A stretch of DNA of 64,000 bases from Paracoccus sp. (in: a-proteobacteria) (GTDB taxonomy: Bacteria; Pseudomonadota; Alphaproteobacteria; Rhodobacterales; Rhodobacteraceae): positions 1 through 64,000 of the forward strand of contig NZ_JAUNTN010000016.1 in assembly GCF_030538695.1 (NCBI RefSeq). The letters run 5' to 3'. Below, piece by piece: positions 17,976-25,973 of this stretch (the stretch's first letter is position 1; every line of letters starts with the position of its first letter). Under the pieces are notes generated by a model. It saw nothing but the letters and a program-made list of their open reading frames with translations. It did no database searches and was not told where the DNA came from. The translations under genes were made by a program, and so were the position numbers.

Positions 17976-18014
17976 CACCCAAATATCCCGGGGGCATGGG
18001 GGCAGCGCCCCCAT
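17968..18014 (-). repeat. Dispersed hairpin-GATATTT element, copy 2 (GAAGAAGAAA tail variant)
   Basis: Minus strand: ATGGGGGCGCTGCCCCCAT hairpin, then CCCCCGGGATATTTGGG, then TGAAGAAGAAA in place of GACAAAAGAT. It lies between the convergent phaB and tauZ genes and overlaps the phaB terminator tail. Confidence 0.65.
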
Positions 18015-18174
18015 ACCATTTGTCACACTTACCTGCTACGATTGTCTTATCAGCCAATCCTGCTGCCACACACGCTTGCCCCATGGTCAGAGCAACCAGC
18101 ATCAAGGCGCAGCTCGACGGGAAAAGTCTTCCATCATCGTCGGAAACTGACCCAATCAGCCGTTTGATCTACCT

Positions 18175-19209
18175 TCACCCGACCAGCCTCATTCCAACCA
18201 GCACCCAGATTGCCAGCACGACTGTCTGGGTGACGATCATCAGCAGAGGGCGCGGGCCGACGGTCAGCATTTTGCGCAGAGAAGTCTTGATCCCCACCGC
18301 AGCGATGGCCATCAGCAAAAACCAGCGGCTGATCGTGCTGGCCCAATCGGCCAGCCCTGCGGGGATCAGCCCGGCCGAGTTCAGCCCCGCCAGCACCAGA
18401 AACCCCAGGACGAACCCCGGCAGCAGCGGCGGGCGCGGGCCGGTTCTGTCGCCCTGCCCCATGCGGCGCACGATGACCGAGATCACCAGCACCACCGGGG
18501 CCAGCATCGCCACCCGGATCAGCTTGACCAGCGTAGCGGTCTCGCCTGCCTCGGGGCTGATGGAAAAGCCCGCGCCGACGACCTGCGCGACATCATGGAT
18601 CGTGCCGCCCAGAAACACCCCCGCCGCGCGGTCATCCAGCCCCAATGCGCCGGTCAGGACCGGATAAAGCACCATCGCAACAGTGGACAGGACCGTCACC
18701 GCCAGAACGGTGAAGATCAGATCGCGTTCGGATTTGTCCCGCGCGGGCAGCACGGCGGCAATCGCCATCGCCGCCGATGCGCCACAGATTGCAACCGCCC
18801 CACCGGTCAGCAGCGCGAATTGCCACAGACTGCCCATCGCCCGCCCCAGCAGTAGCGCGAACAGGATCGTGGCCACCACCCCGCCGATGACCAGCGCGAT
18901 CACCGGCGCACCAAGCCCCGCCAGCATATCAACGCTGATCCGCGCCCCCAACAGCGCCACCCCAAGGCGCAGCACATGGCGCGCGGCAAAGCCGATCCCC
19001 GCCTCGGTTCTTGTGCCCTCCTCGGCCAGAAAATTCAGCGCCAGCCCCAAAAGCAGCGCCATCAGCATCGCGGGCGCACCGTAATGTTCCGACAGGAATT
19101 GCGCGGTCACGGCCACCAGCCCGGCCACGGCCAGACCGGGGAAAATCCGTCGGCTGCCGGTATTCAGCGCCTGCAAGCGGGCTGTTATATTTTGGTCGGA
19201 ACGTGGCAT
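18175..19209 (-). CDS. tauZ: YeiH/PF03601-type membrane exporter, probable sulfate/sulfite exporter of taurine catabolism
   Basis: This 344-residue membrane protein has about ten helices and resembles the family called putative sulfate exporters. Typical text includes LLGARIS and CGASAAMAIAAVLPA. In Paracoccus and Rhodobacter taurine clusters, as I recall, a member of this family (TauZ) sits beside xsc and is thought to export the sulfonate-derived sulfite or sulfate. Here it is the last gene downstream of xsc, 91 bases after it, which is why I use that symbol. Transport itself is inferred from context. Confidence 0.78.
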   Translation of the reverse strand: MPRSDQNITARLQALNTGSRRIFPGLAVAGLVAVTAQFLSEHYGAPAMLMALLLGLALNFLAEEGTRTEAGIGFAARHVLRLGVALLGARISVDMLAGLGAPVIALVIGGVVATILFALLLGRAMGSLWQFALLTGGAVAICGASAAMAIAAVLPARDKSERDLIFTVLAVTVLSTVAMVLYPVLTGALGLDDRAAGVFLGGTIHDVAQVVGAGFSISPEAGETATLVKLIRVAMLAPVVLVISVIVRRMGQGDRTGPRPPLLPGFVLGFLVLAGLNSAGLIPAGLADWASTISRWFLLMAIAAVGIKTSLRKMLTVGPRPLLMIVTQTVVLAIWVLVGMRLVG

Positions 19210-19267
19210 GGGAACCTTCGGGCGTGATCTGTGCGGGCCACCACCTGTTGCGGCAGCGATGGAAATC

Positions 19268-19293
19268 CCCCGGCCCTGCGGGCAAGGCCGGGG
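19268..19293 (-). terminator. GC-rich hairpin just after xsc
   Basis: CCCCGGCC and GGCCGGGG form an 8-bp stem with a 10-base loop, 8 bases past the xsc stop on the minus strand. Only a weak T stretch follows (GATTTCC), so it may reduce rather than stop readthrough into tauZ. Confidence 0.45.
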
Positions 19294-19300
19294 CCGGGCA

Positions 19301-21082
19301 TCACAGCGCGCCTTTTTGCGGGCGCATGTCGGCGGGGTCGATGCCCGCCACGACGACGGGCTTTTTCATCGCGTCCCGGCGGAACGGCTCGCCCAGTTCC
19401 TGATTGAGCAGAACCTCGATAAAGGTCGTCCGGCGGTCCTTCATCTGCCGCTCGACGGCCTTGTGCAGCGCGTCGGTCAGTGCCTCGGCATTGTTGACCT
19501 GCACGCCCTCGACCCCGCAGGCCCGCGCAATGCCCGCATAGGACGTGTCGCGGTCGAGTTCCGTGCCGACAAAGTTATTGTCATACCACAGCACCGTGTT
19601 GCGCTTTTCCGCGCCCCACTGATAGTTGCGGAAGATCACCATCGTGATCGCCGGCCAGTCGTCACGCCCGCAGGCCGTCATCTCGTTCATGGAAATCCCG
19701 AAGGCCCCGTCGCCCGCGAAACCGATCACCGGCGTATCGGGGTTGCCGATCTTGGCGCCAAGGATCGCCGGAAAGCCATAGCCGCAAGGCCCAAACAGAC
19801 CCGGCGCGAGATATTTCCGGCCCGCCTCGAAGGTTGGATAGGCGTTACCGATGGCGCAGTTATTGCCGATATCGGACGACACGATGGCATCGGCGGGCAC
19901 CGCCTGCATGATCGCGCGCCATGCCTGACGGGGCGACATCAGATCGGCATCGCGGCTGCGGGCCTCGGCGTTCCAGTCGGTGCCGGGGTCGTCGTCCTCG
20001 TGATCGAGACTGGAGAGTTCCTGCGCCCAACGCGATTTCGTCTGTGCGACCAGATCACGGCGTGCCTGACGCCCATCATCGCCCGCACCGTCCGACAGTT
20101 GCGCCAGAATCCCGCGCGCAACCTTGGCCGCATCACCCTGAATGCCCACCGTGACCTTTTTGGTCAGCCCGATGCGGTCGGCGTTGATATCGACCTGGAT
20201 GATTTTCGCGTCCTTCGGCCAATAGTCGATCCCATAGCCCGGCAGGGTCGAGAACGGATTGAGCCGCGTGCCAAGTGCCAGCACCACATCGGCCTGCGCG
20301 ATGATCTCCATCCCCGCCTTGGAGCCGTTATAGCCCAGCGGTCCCATGGCCAGCGGGTGCGCGCCGGGGAAGCTGTCATTATGCTGGTAATTGCTGCAAA
20401 CCGGCGCATCCAGACGCTCGGCCAGCCGGATCAGATCGGGGATCGCACCCGACAGGACGACGCCCGCGCCGGACAGGATCACCGGGAATTTCGCACCCGA
20501 CAACAGCCGCGCGGCCTCGGCCACGGCTTCCTCGCCGCCCGAGGGACGCTCGAACGCGACGACCTGCGGCAGATCGACATCAATCACCTGCGTCCACATA
20601 TCGCGCGGGATGTTGATCTGCGCGGGCGCCGAGTTGCGCCACGCCTGCATGATGACACGGTTCAGCACCTCGGGGATGCGGGACGGGTCGCGGACCTCCT
20701 CCTGATAGCAGACGGCATCCGCGAAGAGCCGCATCTGCTCCATCTCCTGAAAGCCGCCCTGACCGATGGTCTTGTTGGCGGCCTGCGGCGTTACCAGCAA
20801 AAGCGGCGTGTGGTTCCAGTAGGCGGTTTTGACCGGCGTGACAAAGCCCGTCACGCCGGGGCCGTTCTGCGCGATCGCCATCGACATCTTGCCGGTCGAG
20901 CGCGTGAACCCGTCCGCCATCAGCCCGGCATTGGTTTCATGCGCGCAGTCCCAGAAGGTGATCCCCGCCTGCGGAAACAGGTCCGAAACCGGCATCATGG
21001 CCGAGCCGATAATGCCGAAAGCATGTTCGATCCCGTGCATCTGAAGGACTTTGACGAAAGCCTCTTCGGTGGTCATTTTCAT
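19301..21082 (-). CDS. xsc: Sulfoacetaldehyde acetyltransferase
   Basis: This 593-residue thiamine-diphosphate enzyme converts sulfoacetaldehyde and phosphate to acetyl phosphate and sulfite, the desulfonating step of taurine breakdown. It has the three-domain ThDP layout: the N-terminal catalytic Glu in HETNAGLMADG, the middle Rossmann-like domain, and the C-terminal GDG...N ThDP-Mg motif (GDGAFGISMNEMTACGRDDW to IFRN). YQWGAEKRN and the opening MKMTTEEAFVKVLQMHGIEH are typical of Xsc. Phosphate acetyltransferase (pta), the usual neighbour, is not in this cluster. Confidence 0.94.
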   Translation of the reverse strand: MKMTTEEAFVKVLQMHGIEHAFGIIGSAMMPVSDLFPQAGITFWDCAHETNAGLMADGFTRSTGKMSMAIAQNGPGVTGFVTPVKTAYWNHTPLLLVTPQAANKTIGQGGFQEMEQMRLFADAVCYQEEVRDPSRIPEVLNRVIMQAWRNSAPAQINIPRDMWTQVIDVDLPQVVAFERPSGGEEAVAEAARLLSGAKFPVILSGAGVVLSGAIPDLIRLAERLDAPVCSNYQHNDSFPGAHPLAMGPLGYNGSKAGMEIIAQADVVLALGTRLNPFSTLPGYGIDYWPKDAKIIQVDINADRIGLTKKVTVGIQGDAAKVARGILAQLSDGAGDDGRQARRDLVAQTKSRWAQELSSLDHEDDDPGTDWNAEARSRDADLMSPRQAWRAIMQAVPADAIVSSDIGNNCAIGNAYPTFEAGRKYLAPGLFGPCGYGFPAILGAKIGNPDTPVIGFAGDGAFGISMNEMTACGRDDWPAITMVIFRNYQWGAEKRNTVLWYDNNFVGTELDRDTSYAGIARACGVEGVQVNNAEALTDALHKAVERQMKDRRTTFIEVLLNQELGEPFRRDAMKKPVVVAGIDPADMRPQKGAL

Positions 21083-21094
21083 GGTTTCGCTCCC

Positions 21095-22480
21095 TTATGT
21101 GCGTTCGTCGCGGTAATGGTAAAGATGGTAAAGCGCGCGCTGACCCAGTCGGCGGAACGGGGTTTTCCAGCCTTCATGCTTTAATTCGCTGTTGAAGATC
21201 GGCAGGTCGGGCAGCGCCTGACCGGCGACCAGTTGCGCAAGCCGTCGCCCGGCCTGTGCGGAATACATCACCCCGTTGCCGCCATAGCCCAGCGCGTAAA
21301 ACGCCCCCGGCAGATCAGGCAGGCCAGTGATGCGGGGCATCATGTCATGGCTGACATCGACCCAGCCCCACCAGGAATAATCCAGCTCGACCCCGCGCAG
21401 CACGGGGAACTTGCGCGCCATCCCCTCGCGCAGCGCGGCCAGATGGCGCGGATTGGCGGCATCGCGGCCGGTGATGGCGGCGCGCGACCCGATTTGCAGC
21501 CGGTTGTCGGGCAACATGCGGTAATAATGGCGCAGCGTCCGCGTGTCAGTCAGGGGCGAGCCAGTGCGGGCGCCGATCTCGGCCATCTCATCCGCGCCCA
21601 GAACGCGGGTGACGACGCTGTTCGACATGATCGGCAGCAGCCGGTCGCGCAGGCGCAGATGCAGCCCGCGCGGCGCATAGCCCGCCGTTGCCACCGCCAC
21701 CCGCCGCGCGCGCACGGTCCCGCCGGGCGTGCGCAGGTGATGCACCCCGTCCCTGACCGTCCAGCCATCGACCGGGCTGTCGGTATGGATGCGCGCGCCC
21801 AGTTCCCGCGCCAGCCGCGCATAACCGAAGGCCAGCTTGCCGGCATGGATACCGATCCCATCGGGTTCATACATCGCGCCATGGGCCTCCATGTCGCGGA
21901 TGACCTGTTCGTGAACCTCACCCCGGCCCAGCACCCGCGCGCCATAATTGAAACGGTCGCGCAGCAGCGCGGCCTCGGCCTCCAGCGCGGGTATCTGGCG
22001 GGCCTGATGGGCGATATAGAAATGCCCGCCATCCTGCGGATCGCAGGGGATTTCGGCAATCAGGCTGCGGAATAGCGCGAAAGCCTCGGTGATCTCGGCA
22101 TGAAGGCGCTGCGCGACATCCAACCCCCAGCGGTCGATCCACTGGCTGCGCTTGAGCCGCCCCGAGGAAATCTGCGCCTGCCCGCCATTGCGGGTCGAGC
22201 AGCCGAAAGAGGTGCCATGCGCCTCAAGCACATGGGCCTTGATGCCGTGATCGCGGGCCAGATGGATCGCGGTTGACAGCCCGGTATAGCCCGAGCCGAT
22301 GATGGCGACATCGACATCCATATCAGCCGTGACCGGGCCGTCATCATCCGGCGCGGGACCGGCGGTGCCGATCCAGTAGGTCGGCGCATAATCGCCGCCG
22401 CGCCCGGCGCTGCGCGCCGTCAGCGGGTCATAAAGCGGATCATAGGCGGCCGATCCGCGCCGGGGTTCGATCTTCTGCAT
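21095..22480 (-). CDS. tauY: Taurine dehydrogenase large subunit, FAD-dependent oxidoreductase
   Basis: This 461-residue protein of the DAO/GlyOx flavoprotein family has an FAD-binding GSGYTGLSTAIHLA preceded by VDVAII at about residues 55-75, the STRNGGQAQISSG segment and a C-terminal GYGGNGVMYS FAD motif. With the adjacent small subunit it matches taurine dehydrogenase TauXY, which oxidises taurine to sulfoacetaldehyde and passes electrons to the respiratory chain. The start is ATG at 22480 (MQKIEPRRGS); upstream in-frame codons lie in the small-subunit gene. xsc follows 12 bases downstream, coupling production and use of sulfoacetaldehyde. Confidence 0.9.
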   Translation of the reverse strand: MQKIEPRRGSAAYDPLYDPLTARSAGRGGDYAPTYWIGTAGPAPDDDGPVTADMDVDVAIIGSGYTGLSTAIHLARDHGIKAHVLEAHGTSFGCSTRNGGQAQISSGRLKRSQWIDRWGLDVAQRLHAEITEAFALFRSLIAEIPCDPQDGGHFYIAHQARQIPALEAEAALLRDRFNYGARVLGRGEVHEQVIRDMEAHGAMYEPDGIGIHAGKLAFGYARLARELGARIHTDSPVDGWTVRDGVHHLRTPGGTVRARRVAVATAGYAPRGLHLRLRDRLLPIMSNSVVTRVLGADEMAEIGARTGSPLTDTRTLRHYYRMLPDNRLQIGSRAAITGRDAANPRHLAALREGMARKFPVLRGVELDYSWWGWVDVSHDMMPRITGLPDLPGAFYALGYGGNGVMYSAQAGRRLAQLVAGQALPDLPIFNSELKHEGWKTPFRRLGQRALYHLYHYRDERT

Positions 22481-22502
22481 GGCGTCCTCGGGGTGCAAAG
22501 GC

Positions 22503-22895
22503 TCAGGCGGCAACCGGCGGGCGCTGTTTGCGGATCGCCTGCTTTTCCACGATCTTGCCGTCGCGGATGCGGAACAGATCGACGCCCTGAACCTCGGTCC
22601 GCGTGCCATCGGGATTGGTGGCGCGGAAGGTCCATTGGCTGACGCCTCGTGTGCCGTCCTCGGACATGAAATGCGAATGATCGGCCCATTGCACATCGGG
22701 CATCGCGGTCCACACCCCCACGAAGGCGGCGGCGATGGCGTCGCGGCCCTCGATCCTGTTGCCATATTCATGCTCACCCGCGACGGTGAAGAACACGCAG
22801 TCATCGGCGAAATGGGTCATCACCCCGTCGATGTCATGGCGGTTGAAGGCGTCGAAAGTCGCGCGAAGATCGTCAGCAGTCAGTTGGCGGGACAT
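22503..22895 (-). CDS. tauX: Taurine dehydrogenase small subunit (NTF2/SnoaL-like)
   Basis: This 130-residue protein has the NTF2/SnoaL cone fold pattern: FDAFNRHDIDGVMTHFADDCVF, a GRDAIAAAF helix and C-terminal beta strands with GVDLFRIRDGKIVEKQAIRKQ. Alone it would be called a nuclear-transport-factor-2 family protein; placed directly before tauY in a taurine cluster it is the TauX subunit. The ATG at 22895 follows AAGGAGCTTTCCC, a good ribosome site. Confidence 0.87.
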   Translation of the reverse strand: MSRQLTADDLRATFDAFNRHDIDGVMTHFADDCVFFTVAGEHEYGNRIEGRDAIAAAFVGVWTAMPDVQWADHSHFMSEDGTRGVSQWTFRATNPDGTRTEVQGVDLFRIRDGKIVEKQAIRKQRPPVAA

Positions 22896-22908
22896 GGGAA
22901 AGCTCCTT

Positions 22909-24249
22909 TTAATACCCAAGCAATCGCGGCAGCCACAGGGCAATTTCCGGGAAGATCGCGATGATGAAGATGGCGGTGACGGATGAGAGCGCGAAGGGCA
23001 GCGCCCGCAGGCTGATACGTTCGATCCCCACGCCCGAGATGCCCGAGGCGATGAACAGGTTTTCACCCAAAGGCGGGGTCTGGAACCCGACCGACAGGGT
23101 GCAGATCATGACGATGCCGAAATGGGTCGGGTCGATCCCCATCATATAGGCGACCGGCAGCATCACCGGCACAAGGATCATGATCGCGGCCAGCGTCTCC
23201 ATGAACATGCCGACGATCAGCAAAAGCCCGATCACCAGCCCCCAGATCACATAGATATTCGAGGTCAGCGACAGGATCCCCCCCGCGATGACGCCGGGAA
23301 TGTCGTTTTCCACCAGCACCCGGCCAAAGATCGTTGCGGCGAACAGCACCAGCAGAACGCGACCGGCCAGCCATGTGGTCGTGTCCAGCGATTTGATGAT
23401 CTCGCGCAGGTTCAACTCGCGATAGATCACCGCGCCGACGAACAGCGTGTAGAATATGGCGACGATGGCGGCCTCGGTGGGCGTGAATTTGCCGGTATAG
23501 ATGCCGCCAAGGATGACCACCGGGGCCAGCAGCGCCCAGAAGCCGCGATAGCAGGCCAGCGCAATCTTGCGCAGCGACAAACGCTCGGGCGAGCCGTGAA
23601 AGCCCCGCATCCGGCAGCGGATATAGTTCATCACCAGCAGCCCGCCCGCCATCAGGCAGCCCGGCAGAAAGCCCGCGATGAACAGCTTGGAAATCGAGAC
23701 GCTGGCAAAGGTGCCGTGGGCCTCGACCGCATCGGGCGGGGGCTGCATCCCCATGGCCGAGATGCCAAAGATCACCAGCGGGATCGAGGGCGGAATGATG
23801 ATGCCCAACCCTCCCGCCGCCGCCGTGACCGAGGCCGCATAGCCCTTGCCATAGCCCTGCCGGACCATCGCCGGGATCATCAGCATCCCCACCGCCGCCG
23901 TGGTGGCGGGGCCGGACCCCGAGATCGCACCAAAGAACAGGCAGGCCATGACGGTTGCCGCCGACAACCCGCCCGTGAACGGCCCGGCAAGGCTTTCGGC
24001 CACACCGATCAGGCGGCGCGACAGGCCCGCGGCCTCCATCAGCGCACCGGCAAGGATAAAGGCAGGCAGCGCCATCAGCGGGAACGACCCGACCGAGGAC
24101 CACGCCATCTGCACCATCTTGATGGGATTGTCGCCCAGATACAGCATCGCCGCCAGCGCCGCGACACCAAGCGCCACCGTGATCGGCGCGCCCAGCAGCA
24201 TCAGCACCAGAAACGCCCCGAACAGAATCTCGACCAGCAGGGAATCCAT
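22909..24249 (-). CDS. tauM: TRAP transporter large membrane subunit (DctM-type), taurine
   Basis: This 446-residue protein with about 12 membrane helices carries DctM features: VALGVAALAAMLYLGDNP at the start, FLFFGAISGSGPATTAAVG and GIIIPPSIPLVIFG. It is the sodium-coupled channel subunit of a tripartite ATP-independent periplasmic transporter. Its start overlaps the stop of the small subunit by one base (TGATG). Together with the following two genes it forms TauKLM, the taurine uptake system described in Rhodobacter. Taurine specificity is inferred from the flanking catabolic genes. Confidence 0.9.
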   Translation of the reverse strand: MDSLLVEILFGAFLVLMLLGAPITVALGVAALAAMLYLGDNPIKMVQMAWSSVGSFPLMALPAFILAGALMEAAGLSRRLIGVAESLAGPFTGGLSAATVMACLFFGAISGSGPATTAAVGMLMIPAMVRQGYGKGYAASVTAAAGGLGIIIPPSIPLVIFGISAMGMQPPPDAVEAHGTFASVSISKLFIAGFLPGCLMAGGLLVMNYIRCRMRGFHGSPERLSLRKIALACYRGFWALLAPVVILGGIYTGKFTPTEAAIVAIFYTLFVGAVIYRELNLREIIKSLDTTTWLAGRVLLVLFAATIFGRVLVENDIPGVIAGGILSLTSNIYVIWGLVIGLLLIVGMFMETLAAIMILVPVMLPVAYMMGIDPTHFGIVMICTLSVGFQTPPLGENLFIASGISGVGIERISLRALPFALSSVTAIFIIAIFPEIALWLPRLLGY

Positions 24250-24806
24250 CAGCGGTTCCTCCGCTCATAGGCGTGGATTTCGTCCTCGGCCAGTTCCAGC
24301 GCCGCCTCGACGGCCACCCGGTCGGGGTCCTGCGGGTCGATACCGCGCACCAGCTTGAGGTAGTTCACCTGAAGGATTCGGATCGTCATCAGCGCAAAGG
24401 CGATGGGCAGCGCCAGATAGACATAGCGCATCTCCCAGCCCAGCGTCTGCGCCTTGACGAAGGGACGCAGGCGGCTGATGAACGCGACCGATTGCCAGAT
24501 GAACACCAGATTAAAGGCGATCCAGAACAGATCGCCCACCGCCTCGATGATGCGCACCTTGCGGCGGTCCAGCCTTTGCAGGTGAAAGCTGACCCGGTTA
24601 TGTGCCGCGATCCGCGCGGCATAGGACGCGCCGAAATAGGCGAACCAGACGAACAGGATCACCGACAGTTCCTCGATCCATGTGATCGAGGTGCCGAACA
24701 TCTGGCGCGAGACGATCTGCACAAACAGCAGCGTGACGAATACAGCCAGCAAAACACGGCAGACATGGCTTTCAAACTTGTCCACAAAGGACCAGAGCGC
24801 AGACAT
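24249..24806 (-). CDS. tauL: TRAP transporter small membrane subunit (DctQ-type), taurine
   Basis: This 185-residue protein has four predicted helices (about residues 13-34, 46-65, 90-110 and 128-150) and the DctQ text TWIEELSVILFVWFAYFGASYA followed by AAHNRVSF. It bridges the binding protein and the DctM channel. The start is the ATG at 24806; a longer in-frame form would run towards the tauK stop and adds no domain. The gene order K-L-M, read on the minus strand, is standard. Confidence 0.88.
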   Translation of the reverse strand: MSALWSFVDKFESHVCRVLLAVFVTLLFVQIVSRQMFGTSITWIEELSVILFVWFAYFGASYAARIAAHNRVSFHLQRLDRRKVRIIEAVGDLFWIAFNLVFIWQSVAFISRLRPFVKAQTLGWEMRYVYLALPIAFALMTIRILQVNYLKLVRGIDPQDPDRVAVEAALELAEDEIHAYERRNR

Positions 24807-24855
24807 GGGCAGCCCTCGGAAAAACGGTTGGAAAGGGAATGTGGCGGGGCCTGTG

Positions 24856-25860
24856 TCAGTCCGCCGTGGCTTCGCGCCCAAGCGAGATCAGGATGTCATC
24901 CAAAGCCTGCCTGCCGCCGATCTGGTCATAAAACTTTGGCCAGACGGTCGTTGTCGCCAGTTCAATAAACGCGGCCTCATCATCGGCGGGGTCAGAGATT
25001 TCCATGCCACGCGCCACCAGCTCCTCGCGGATCTTGGCCTCTTCGCTGCGCAGAAACGCGGCGGATGCCTCGGTCGCGGCCTGCCCTGCGGCCAGGATCT
25101 GCGCCTGTTCTTCGGCAGAGAGCGATTCAAACAAAGCCTCGCTGACGATCAGCGGCTCGATCGAGAAGATATAGCGCAGATTGGTGATATATTTCTGCAC
25201 CTCGTCGAACTTCATCGCATAGATGGTCATGTAAGGGTTGTCCTGACCATGAACGACGCCTTGCTGAAGCGCGGCAAAGGTTTCGGACCATGCCATCGGG
25301 GTCGGGTTGATCCCCCATGCCTTATAGGTCTCGATCATGATTTCATTGCGCGGCACACGGATTTGCAGCCCCTGCAAATCGGCGGGCGTCGTCACCGGGC
25401 GCGCCGAATTGCTCAGCACCCGAAAGCCGGAATAGGCCCAGCCGATGATACGCACCCCGGCATCCTCGACGGTCTGGTCGATCATCCTCTGGCCGACCTC
25501 GCCCTGCGTCAGCGCCTCGGCATCCTCTTGCGACAGGATCACATAGGGCAGCGTCAGAGCACCGACCGAAGGCGAAAACGGCGTCAGGTTGTTGATCGCG
25601 AGTATCGAGAAATCCAGCGTGCCGGTCGCGGCGGCGGTCACGGTGTCCTGCTCATCACCAAGCTGGCCATTCAGGAACAACCGCCCGGTCATCGCACCGC
25701 CGGATTGTTCCTCAAGCGCGGCGATAAAGGCATTGCCCAGCGCCTCTTGCGTGCCGCCGGCACCGTCGCCAACCGCAATACGGTAATCGGCGGCAAAGGC
25801 CGGCGCCGTCAGCGCAAGAGCCGCGACGGTTCCGGTCAGAAGATGTCTGATATAGGTCAT
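24856..25860 (-). CDS. tauK: TRAP transporter periplasmic binding protein (DctP-type), taurine
   Basis: This 334-residue exported protein has a signal peptide (to AFA-AD, about residue 24) and the DctP fold text LPYVILSQEDAEAL, GLQIRVPRNEIMIETYKAWGINPTPMAWSE and VVHGQDNPYMTIYAMKFDE. The Arg of the IRVP motif is the conserved carboxylate/sulfonate-binding residue in this family. It is the first gene of the catabolic operon, 113 bases from the divergent regulator, so the operator between them should control it. Confidence 0.9.
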   Translation of the reverse strand: MTYIRHLLTGTVAALALTAPAFAADYRIAVGDGAGGTQEALGNAFIAALEEQSGGAMTGRLFLNGQLGDEQDTVTAAATGTLDFSILAINNLTPFSPSVGALTLPYVILSQEDAEALTQGEVGQRMIDQTVEDAGVRIIGWAYSGFRVLSNSARPVTTPADLQGLQIRVPRNEIMIETYKAWGINPTPMAWSETFAALQQGVVHGQDNPYMTIYAMKFDEVQKYITNLRYIFSIEPLIVSEALFESLSAEEQAQILAAGQAATEASAAFLRSEEAKIREELVARGMEISDPADDEAAFIELATTTVWPKFYDQIGGRQALDDILISLGREATAD

Positions 25861-25941
25861 TTTGCGTTTCCCTGTTGGTAAAGCGTGCCGCTTTTGCGCG
25901 GACATCGTTCCAGTCAGGATTGCAGCGATCCCCGGAACAGG

Positions 25942-25973
25942 ATATGTCCAGATAAGATTGATGTTAGGTCCAG
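25942..25973 (-). promoter_or_regulatory. Tandem TauR operator between tauK and tauR
   Basis: Minus strand: CTGGACCTAA (25973-25964) and CTGGACATAT (25951-25942), two direct repeats 22 bp apart, i.e. two helical turns. I recall CTGGACYTAA direct repeats as the TauR recognition sequence in Rhodobacter capsulatus. The downstream repeat ends one base before the tauR ATG, so binding would both activate the tau operon and limit tauR itself. Confidence 0.7.

Noticed and set aside
17923..18105. Possible 60-residue minus-strand protein between phaB and tauZ
   Set aside because: It runs through the phaB terminator and the dispersed repeat, lacks a ribosome site and resembles nothing known.
19208..21184. 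Open frame of about 650 codons opposite xsc
   Set aside because: xsc is unambiguous on the minus strand; the plus frame is a composition shadow.
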